A stretch of DNA of 6,463 bases from Gammaproteobacteria bacterium RIFCSPHIGHO2_02_FULL_42_13 (GTDB taxonomy: Bacteria > Pseudomonadota > Gammaproteobacteria > UBA12402): assembly GCA_001801405.1 (NCBI GenBank), contig MGXQ01000038.1, positions 281-6,743 on the forward strand. Direction: 5' to 3'. The stretch's first letter is position 1. Each line of letters opens with the position of its first letter. A program made the translations under genes and the position numbers. Under the pieces are notes generated by a model. That model was given only the letters and a program-made list of their open reading frames with translations. It ran no database searches and was not told the origin of the DNA. Of this stretch, positions 1 through 4,574 are shown in pieces.

Positions 1-479
1 AGATTTTGGGCTATATGTACATGCTCCCATGCTTTTTGGTAATCTTCCACCACGAAATAATATGTGGCGATATTTACATGGGCATCACCATTTTTAGGAT
101 CTATTTCTAATGCTTTCTTTAACATAGGTAATGCTTCATCCTTTTTATTAATATAAAGCAAAGCTAATCCTAGATTACTATATGAATGTGAATATGAAGG
201 ATCTAATTCTATAGATTTTTTATAATTCTCAATTGCCAAATCTAATTTGTTTTGTAAGCTATATACATAAGCAATACCGAAATAAGCAGGCGCGAAATTC
301 TTATCGATTATAAGGGCTTGATTAAAACGCTTCAAAGCGGTTCCTAAATCTCCCTTGTGAAAATAACTCCATCCAAGTTCTACCGCTTTTCTTGCGCGTT
401 CTTTAACTTCATCGCCATAGGAATTAAAACACATTATTGTTAATAATGTAGTCGCAAATATAACTCTAAATAGCTTCAT
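1..479 (-). CDS. Secreted TPR-repeat protein, C-terminus beyond window
   Basis: The 159 residues visible read as a Sec signal peptide followed by tetratricopeptide repeats. Residues 1-22 have a basic start (MKLFR), a hydrophobic core and a probable cleavage site near Ser-Tyr-Gly/Asp-Glu. Four TPR units follow at about 28-61, 62-95, 96-129 and 130 to the edge, with the usual small/aromatic pattern and the repeat-ending 'ELDPSY' and 'EIDPKN' motifs. TPR units are protein-binding scaffolds, so an envelope or periplasmic adaptor role is inferred; no catalytic domain is visible. The ATG at 477-479 is the first start in frame and is followed directly by the signal peptide. It lies inside the 3' end of the upstream membrane-protein gene (14-base overlap), with only a weak purine stretch before it, which suggests translational coupling. 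The reading frame is still open at base 1, so total length is unknown. Confidence 0.88.
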   Translation of the reverse strand, partial: MKLFRVIFATTLLTIMCFNSYGDEVKERARKAVELGWSYFHKGDLGTALKRFNQALIIDKNFAPAYFGIAYVYSLQNKLDLAIENYKKSIELDPSYSHSYSNLGLALLYINKKDEALPMLKKALEIDPKNGDAHVNIATYYFVVEDYQKAWEHVHIAQN

Positions 480-804
480 TTTTACGACGAGTAAACTTTC
501 TCACCAGAAGACCAACTAATCCCCAGCATAATGAATTGCTGATAAGCACTTTAGGAGTTAACCATCCCGTCATTTTATACACAACTTCACCATTTGTGCT
601 CAGAACATAAGGGTATATTTTTAACAAAAGACTCGGCCAATTGGCAACCCAAAATATAAAGTTTGCAAAGCCTTCTACGATATTACTACCAACCGCAGCA
701 AAGTTCATAAAACATATCATTGTAAAGGTGAAATTAAATATCAATGGCAGTAAGGCGAAGAGAATAATAAATACCGTTACATTTACCGATTTTTTCTTAT
801 CCAT
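466..804 (-). CDS. Small three-helix membrane protein, unknown function
   Basis: This 112-residue protein is not recognised. It has a lysine-rich start (MDKKK), a strong hydrophobic segment at about 8-34, a second aromatic-rich one at about 42-63, a third at about 84-102, and a basic tail (RKFTRRK). It is therefore most likely an inner-membrane protein with its basic ends in the cytoplasm. A clear Shine-Dalgarno (AAGGA, 7 bases before the ATG) supports the start at 804. It overlaps the downstream TPR gene by 14 bases, so the two are probably one transcription unit. Small multi-helix proteins next to RHS tips are often immunity proteins, and a possible tip remnant lies upstream at 938-1066. 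The TPR partner does not fit that model particularly well, so the role stays open. Confidence 0.75.
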   Translation of the reverse strand: MDKKKSVNVTVFIILFALLPLIFNFTFTMICFMNFAAVGSNIVEGFANFIFWVANWPSLLLKIYPYVLSTNGEVVYKMTGWLTPKVLISNSLCWGLVGLLVRKFTRRKNEAI

Positions 805-839
805 AATGTTTCCTTTTTTAGTTTAATCGCACACAAAAA

Positions 840-917
840 TTAGAGGTTACAAACTCGAAAGAGGTGCTGTTCCAAAATAAAGTAAGAAGTTAGATTCTTC
901 GTTAAAAGAGTTCTCAT
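840..917 (-). other. 25-codon ORF with strong ribosome binding site, possible gene remnant
   Basis: An ATG at 915-917 is preceded by a strong GAGAGGAGA purine block and reads 25 codons (starting MRTLLTKNL) before a TAA. It lies between the end of the 938-1066 remnant and the membrane-protein gene. The well-formed initiation region and short product suggest the start of a lost gene, perhaps a former immunity gene, or a short leader peptide. No family is recognised. It could also be chance. Confidence 0.3.
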
Positions 918-937
918 TTATCTACTCTCCTCTCAAA

Positions 938-1066
938 TTATGGAAGAAAGCGATCAAAATACCACTCTGCAAGTTCACGATCAATTTTAGCATCGTTAAC
1001 ATTTGGAGCAGGAGTATTCCATTTTCTCGGATCTGGTGTGCCCCGCTTGAAAACGTCCCCATTGAC
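938..1066 (-). pseudogene. Possible 3' remnant of a lost gene (42 codons, no start)
   Basis: Between a TAA at 1067-1069 and a TAA at 938-940 the minus strand is open with protein-like content. It includes 'GTPDPRKWNTP' and ends in an amphipathic, charged stretch with 'DAKIDRELAEWYFDRF'. There is no ATG, GTG or TTG near its beginning. It is followed by a strong ribosome binding site and a short ORF, the arrangement expected for the 3' end of a gene (possibly an RHS tip) followed by its partner. Its first bases (1059 to 1035) resemble part of the repeat at 3232-3256, so the 5' boundary could be a repeat junction. The parent family is not recognised. It lies in the same frame as the hydrolase upstream but is separated from it by two stop codons, and does not look like a lost hydrolase C-terminus. 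Confidence 0.35.
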
Positions 1067-1078
1067 TTATTCATTGGC

Positions 1079-1918
1079 CTATTGCTTAGCCCTGTGCGTT
1101 GTTATCATCGAGGCAAATTCCTCTATGGTTTTCCAATAATCATTACCGGCGACCCAAAAGAAATCATTATGATTTGCGCCATCAACCCATAAGTGCATCT
1201 TGGGCGGGTTCGCCTTATTGAACAATGCCTGCCCATGCCAAAAAGGAATTATCTTATCATTTTTGCCGTGCATTACTAATATGGGACAATGTATGTTTTT
1301 TATTCTTGCCAAATTATTAAATTTATCGAATGGGACCAAGGGTATGCGCGTCCTTATTCTGAGCGCTGATACGCATCCGCTTTCTATGATCAAACCTGCT
1401 ACTTTATGCTTCAAGGCAAGTTCAACCGCTGCCCCGCTTCCGACAGAACGTCCAAGAAGAATTATTCGGTCCGGATCAATCTTCAAATCGGTAATTAAGT
1501 AGTTGTAGGCAGCTTCGATATCCCTATAGATATTCTTTTCGGAAGGCCTGCCCGTGCTTGTGCCATAGCCTTCATAGTCGTAGGAAAAGGTCGAAAACCC
1601 ATGGTCTCTAAATAGCTCCATTAACGGTCTAAGGTCGCCTATGTCTTCAGCGTTGCCGTGGCTGTATAGGATGATAAATTTGGCGTTCTTTGCGGGTAGA
1701 TAGGCGGCTGATATCTTTGCGCCGGTGCCGGTATTTAACTTAATTATTCCGGGCCCGTCTGAATAGCTTGAAGGTCTGGGGTAGAAGATAAGGTTATCCG
1801 AAAAGAAAAACCCATAGATAAACAGGCAAATATATATTTCCGATATCGAGATGAGAAGTCTCTTTAAGGTGAACTCTCCGATAAGCACATGTTTTAGTTT
1901 CTTCCCATCCCAATGCAT
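1079..1918 (-). CDS. Membrane-anchored alpha/beta hydrolase, BEM46/ABHD13-like
   Basis: This is a complete 279-residue serine hydrolase of the alpha/beta-hydrolase fold. A single hydrophobic segment at about 20-39 anchors it in the membrane and is followed by 'NLIFYPRP', typical of the BEM46-like group. Visible motifs are the oxyanion strand SHGNAED (86-92), the nucleophile elbow G-R-S-V-G with Ser158, the acid in HGKND (Asp221) and the catalytic His in DGANH (His250). The triad is therefore intact and in the usual order. The substrate is unknown; members act as esterases, thioesterases or peptidases, and the short anchor suggests a membrane or periplasmic face. The ATG at 1916-1918 directly follows an in-frame TAG, so it is the longest possible start. 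Its ribosome binding site is poor: a GGAG lies about 14 bases upstream and could pair with a nearby CTCC. The gene is separated by 114 bases from the upstream RHS cassette and may be unrelated cargo. Confidence 0.9.
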   Translation of the reverse strand: MHWDGKKLKHVLIGEFTLKRLLISISEIYICLFIYGFFFSDNLIFYPRPSSYSDGPGIIKLNTGTGAKISAAYLPAKNAKFIILYSHGNAEDIGDLRPLMELFRDHGFSTFSYDYEGYGTSTGRPSEKNIYRDIEAAYNYLITDLKIDPDRIILLGRSVGSGAAVELALKHKVAGLIIESGCVSALRIRTRIPLVPFDKFNNLARIKNIHCPILVMHGKNDKIIPFWHGQALFNKANPPKMHLWVDGANHNDFFWVAGNDYWKTIEEFASMITTHRAKQ

Positions 1919-2032
1919 CTAATATTTATTCTCCAGAAGAGGAGTATCTTTTTCAATTCCACCACGCACGCATACACGCTAATATTCCCTTATTTAAGGG
2001 CGATAATCACAATATGCATGAGGCGCTATAAG

Positions 2033-2299
2033 TTATTTTAATTTTAGAGTGATCAAGTGGCTTACGGCTACAATAGTCGCAAGTATAAATAACACCGACA
2101 ATAATACCGACGTAATAATGTCAACGATCGTAAGACGATGTCGTATTATTCGGGTAACAAGATATGCTGACATGCCAATTCCGAGCAAAATTACACCAAC
2201 TGACATCACTATTAGTAGAGTTGAACTTGATTCCAGCATCAACATAAATGCAAGCGCAACTTCAAGAGCACAAAGAAAAAAAATAGTCACATTGCTCAT
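2033..2299 (-). CDS. Three-helix membrane protein, putative immunity protein of the orphan RHS tip
   Basis: This 88-residue protein is almost entirely hydrophobic, with helices at about 5-22, 27-48 and 59-82. A basic cytoplasmic-type loop (TRIIRHR) lies between the second and third helices and there is a short basic tail. No family is recognised. Its ATG overlaps the stop codon of the upstream RHS tip by four bases (ATGA), and a GAGGGG ribosome binding site lies inside the tip's last codons, so the two are translationally coupled. In RHS and CDI systems the gene directly after a toxic tip normally encodes its cognate immunity protein. That position and coupling, not similarity, are the reason for the immunity call. 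A membrane location would suit a toxin acting at the envelope. Confidence 0.72.
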   Translation of the reverse strand: MSNVTIFFLCALEVALAFMLMLESSSTLLIVMSVGVILLGIGMSAYLVTRIIRHRLTIVDIITSVLLSVLFILATIVAVSHLITLKLK

Positions 2300-2679
2300 T
2301 TACAAGACCCCTCTTTTTTGGAAGATTGTTTATTTTTATTCTCTTGAGAAAATTTATTCTTGAAATAATCATACATATCTTTGGAAAAGGTTCGACACAT
2401 TGAATCGGTAAGGCGATAAGGACCTTGTACTTTTTCACGTACCATTTCGTTAAGTAAATGTATGGCCTCCCTATCTTGTTCTGGCGTCGTAATTAGATAG
2501 TGATCGGTAAAAGATTCGGGCACAGTTTTTGCATCGTCCTGCATAACTTGACCAGTGATGCCATTTCCAAATGACAAACCTACCCACGCATAAGTATAGG
2601 AGACATAGGCCCCTAATGGATTTCCTACGTTAATATTCTCATGGAGCGAATTCCACGCCTCACCGACCCATATATCAGT
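2296..2679 (-). other. Orphan RHS C-terminal tip, possible papain-like/NlpC-P60-like amidase
   Basis: These 127 codons follow the Asp-Pro-Leu-Gly end of the orphan core and share nothing visible with the other tip. The sequence has one His followed by a Gly-rich, aromatic strand region (His13 in 'HENINVGN'). Further on come 'TPEQDREAIHLLNEM' (65-79), 'GPYRLTDSMC' with Cys95, and 'RTFSKDMYDYF'. The order His, then an EQD helix, then 'YxLxxxxC' before a helix recalls permuted papain-like amidases of the NlpC/P60-LRAT type, where Cys and His are catalytic. This is pattern recognition, not a database match. The end is Lys/Asn/Gln-rich and probably disordered. If the call is right, its target could be peptidoglycan, protein or lipid. 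Its partner is the overlapping membrane protein at 2033-2299. Confidence 0.5.
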
Positions 2680-3212
2680 ACCCAGGGGATCTATCTTATT
2701 TATGGGGTCATTCCAGCAGTAGATATATTGGTTCGGTCCATGGTCTTGTATCTATAGGCTTCTGTCAAAGCCTGCCCGCCGTTAGGCGTGGAGCCGGTCT
2801 GATTTGTTATGTTCCCGAATGCGTCATAGTCGTAGGTCTGAACTACCGCTCCGGATGAGTCTGTTATCTGGTTTACGTTGCCGAGGTTGGAGTCGTGGTA
2901 GTAATAAGTTTTGAATATAACATCTAATACCATGCCGCGGTCTAAGGCCACCTCAGGGATATGTCCGGCCGCAGGTAATGCGGGCTCAATTGAGGATATG
3001 AGTCCTCCTATGCCTCCTATTGATAAAGGATTCTTTGTGTAGACTACCTTTGTGGCATCAGAGGCGTCTCTTTCAATGAGCGAGGTTAAGCCGTCGTAGA
3101 TGTATTTTACTATATTGCCGCCTACATTGGAAGAGGTTCTTCTGCCGTCGCCGGAGGAGGTGTTGGAGGATGGGGTTGTGGCGGAGATGAGCCTTCTCTC
3201 GAAGTGGTAGAA
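2680..3212 (-). repeat. Direct repeat of RHS core DNA, copy 2
   Basis: This stretch is the second copy of the DNA at 4575-5231, in the same orientation. Long runs are nearly identical, for example the parts encoding 'YYHDSNLGNVNQITDSSG' and 'VQTYDYDAFGNITNQTG'. Relative to copy 1 it lacks 100 bp at the 2741/2742 junction, carries 21 extra bases at 2771-2791, and has about 8 codons where copy 1 has about 21 between 'RL(V/I)S' and the 'SGDGRR' motif. Similarity ends abruptly at the DPxG codons (2680) on the tip side and fades around 3212-3220 on the other. Confidence 0.9.
2771..2791. repeat. 21-bp GC-rich in-frame insertion with small palindrome
   Basis: Aligning the two core copies, both read TGTCAAAG and then AGCCGG on the plus strand. 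Copy 2 has exactly 21 additional bases between them. The insert contains CGCC-GTTA-GGCG, a 4-bp stem, and adds seven residues to the protein linker (copy 2 'STPNGGQALTEAYRYKT' against 'SLTTKYAYKT'). It is cleanly in frame and absent from copy 1. The stem resembles the CCGCC/GGCGG palindrome at 5311-5325, so both may belong to one family. Confidence 0.6.
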
Positions 3213-3214
3213 CT

Positions 3215-3301
3215 ATGATTTTTACTTAGGCGGAGTGTCCCAAAGTGACACGTCCCTTATTGCTCCGCGTTACCTATTACGTATTTTCAGGGAAAAATCA
3301 T
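3215..3301. repeat. 87-bp nested inverted-repeat element at the cassette boundary
   Basis: The outer ends are a perfect 9-bp inverted repeat, ATGATTTTT at 3215-3223 and AAAAATCAT at 3293-3301. Inside, GCGGAG (3230-3235) pairs with CTCCGC (3263-3268), and TGTC (3236-3239) pairs with GACA (3247-3250), leaving a 12-base one-sided bulge. This is a REP- or MITE-like fold. It has no T-run, so it is not a classic terminator. The CPBP gene's stop codon (3298-3300) lies inside the right end and the orphan RHS fragment begins at the left end. The element therefore sits exactly between the two cassettes. Confidence 0.6.
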
Positions 3302-4098
3302 TTCTTTATAAAACTAGCTATAGTTGCAAAAAACCAAAATGAGTTTTCGCAAATATGTAGTATAAGAGAAGGAATTATAGATTTGGTACGCTGGTAAAGA
3401 AAAACAAAAATGATGCCCGTTAAGATTAATACTATTGCATCGGCAATCGAATGTAAAGGGTGAATCAACACCCAAATAAGTGCGCATAAAATTAAAGCCC
3501 TTTCATAACTTAATCTTGACTTAAATATGGGATACAGATAACCTCTAAAAAACATCTCCTCTATAATAGGACCCATCAATCCTATCAATATACCCCACAA
3601 TATTATATTGCTTGTCTTGGATGACATTTTTTCTATCCATAAATTTGTATATTGGTTCGCAAATACTTCCAAGCCCGTAAAATAAACTAAGATTAATTTG
3701 CCAGTTACTAAAATAAAACCACAACTTACGCCAATTATTAAATTTTTAACTAAGTTATGCCGTATCCCTATTATTGACCTTAAGGAAATTCTCCTTCTTC
3801 TTATAATGAACCCAAAAGTTAAAATGAGAACCAAATCGTAAAAACTCTGTTGTAATACAAAAAGGAAGCCTAAATTATTAAGGACGAAAGTAAAATTAAA
3901 TTTTATGCTCAAGATTAGAAAAAAGTGTAGAAGATAAAATATAATTTGAGTGGCTAATAAAATTAGAAAAGCGTCTATGGCCTTAAAATTATCTCTATGA
4001 AATCCATCTAAAGGATTTGGTTGTCTTTTAGATATAGCATAAATAATAACTAATGCTATAAAGAAAAATACCATATTTCCCAATAAAGGATTTAACAT
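3298..4098 (-). CDS. CPBP/Abi-family intramembrane protease, candidate immunity protein
   Basis: This 266-residue, very hydrophobic protein has about eight membrane segments and the CPBP (CAAX protease and bacteriocin-processing, Abi) motifs in order. These are E-E-M-F-F-R-G (Glu180, Glu181, Arg185), a W-V-L-I-H motif with His213, and H-I-C-E-N (His248, Asn252). These are the metal- and catalysis-linked residues of the family; motif 2 has Trp where Phe is usual. Family members include CAAX prenyl proteases and bacteriocin self-immunity proteins in Gram-positive bacteria. Here the gene lies 104 bases after an RHS tip stop, the slot for a cognate immunity gene, so self-protection is a reasonable inference but unproven. 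The ATG at 4096-4098 has a GGAG about 10 bases upstream. The DNA is conspicuously AT-rich compared with the RHS core. The stop codon lies in the inverted repeat at 3215-3301, which may have replaced the original 3' flank. Confidence 0.88.
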   Translation of the reverse strand: MLNPLLGNMVFFFIALVIIYAISKRQPNPLDGFHRDNFKAIDAFLILLATQIIFYLLHFFLILSIKFNFTFVLNNLGFLFVLQQSFYDLVLILTFGFIIRRRRISLRSIIGIRHNLVKNLIIGVSCGFILVTGKLILVYFTGLEVFANQYTNLWIEKMSSKTSNIILWGILIGLMGPIIEEMFFRGYLYPIFKSRLSYERALILCALIWVLIHPLHSIADAIVLILTGIIFVFLYQRTKSIIPSLILHICENSFWFFATIASFIKK

Positions 4099-4126
4099 AA
4101 TGTTTTATCTCCAAGATGGGTGCAAA

Positions 4127-4177
4127 TTAACCGAAGAACATTGTATAAGACTTGCATAAATTTCCTATGGTTCGCAT
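4127..4177 (-). other. 16-codon ORF with good ribosome binding site between RHS tip and CPBP gene
   Basis: An ATG at 4175-4177 is preceded by AGAGGA (4183-4188) with 5-base spacing, a better initiation site than that of the CPBP gene. It encodes MRTIGNLCKSYTMFFG and stops at 4127, 28 bases before the CPBP start. It begins 25 bases beyond the RHS stop codon. It may be a leader peptide that couples translation, or the start of a gene lost during cassette exchange. Its first residues (MRT..NL..SY) resemble those of the short ORF at 840-917, but the match is too short to be convincing. Confidence 0.3.
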
Positions 4178-4202
4178 TTTTATCCTCTTAGGGATATATT
4201 TA

Positions 4203-4574
4203 TTAGTGCATTTTAACTTTCATTCCGCCAACGTTTAGGTCTCCATTTTTGTCAATTTCAAAATAAAAGCTAGGATTTCCACTGACTTTTAGAGCAGCTT
4301 GTATTGCAGCTTTGATGATATCTTGACTTACCTTTACGCTCTCAGGAGAAGGTGGAGATAGCACTACTTTATTCGGATTTGGTTTTTGAGAAATATTTTT
4401 TAAGGCATTCATCCACTCGTTTATCTTCTCTTCAACTATACTTTTATTACTTAAACCAAAAGCTGCAAGTGAGCCTCTTGCTAGAGCCAATTCTTGAGCA
4501 ATTAATACCTCTGGGTCTGTCAGTGCCAGATTCATCATAGTAACCCAGTCAGTAATATTTTGATCTATACACAG
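4203..4574 (-). other. RHS C-terminal tip of the intact gene, unrecognised putative toxin
   Basis: The last 123 residues after Asp-Pro-Trp-Gly have no counterpart in copy 2. They start LCIDQNITDWV, contain two probable helical regions (roughly tip residues 8-36 and 42-62), a Pro-rich linker ('QKPNPNKVVLSPPSP'), another helix ('VKVSQDIIKAAIQAALKV') and a final strand-like section ('FYFEIDKNGDLNVGG') ending in KVKMH. I see no familiar nuclease, deaminase or ADP-ribosyltransferase motif and no Hint/intein domain before it. A toxin role is inferred from position alone. The likely partner is the CPBP gene, or possibly the short ORF between them. Confidence 0.6.

Larger units (their letters stand above)
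2296..3212 (-). pseudogene. Orphan RHS core fragment plus C-terminal tip, frameshifted by a deletion
   Basis: The region encodes the last part of an RHS core followed by a variable tip, closely matching 5231 to 4575 at DNA level up to the Asp-Pro-x-Gly boundary. The core part is open from 3212, just after a TAG at 3213-3215, and includes 'GDGRRTSSNVGG', 'YIYDGL' and 'TYDYDAFGN'. No ATG starts it; the first usable codon is a GTG at 2951. Between 2742 and 2741, 100 bp present in the intact gene (4637-4736) are missing. This shifts the frame, which then ends at 2700. The correct frame resumes at 'GPNQYIYCWNDP' and continues through the tip to the stop at 2296. Behind the deletion the tip frame has an in-frame TAG 15 bases upstream and no good start codon. 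The cassette is therefore probably silent as it stands, a typical displaced RHS module that serves as a recombination donor. Confidence 0.85.

Noticed and set aside
417..479. Lipoprotein signal in the TPR protein (Cys17)
   Set aside because: The residues before the cysteine (Thr-Ile-Met) do not fit a lipobox; an ordinary signal peptide cut near residue 22 is more likely.
1079..1918. Hydrolase considered as a third RHS tip
   Set aside because: It has its own start after an in-frame stop, a membrane anchor and a complete alpha/beta-hydrolase fold, with no RHS core sequence before it.
1987..2000. CCCTTATTTAAGGG palindrome after the 88-residue membrane gene, considered as a terminator
   Set aside because: The stem is only 5 to 6 bp and no T-run follows on either strand; termination here is unsupported.
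2049..2363. Plus-strand open frame of 104 codons
   Set aside because: It is antisense to the three-helix membrane protein and crosses its coupled junction with the tip; the minus-strand genes have better start signals and protein-like content.
2296..2577. A separate 93-residue gene starting at a TTG
   Set aside because: The TTG lies in the middle of the tip sequence, which continues in frame upstream into the RHS core; this is part of a broken RHS gene, not an independent gene.
2700..2951. A separate 83-residue gene starting at a GTG
   Set aside because: It is the frameshifted piece of the orphan RHS core; its last residues are out-of-frame translation after the 100-bp deletion.
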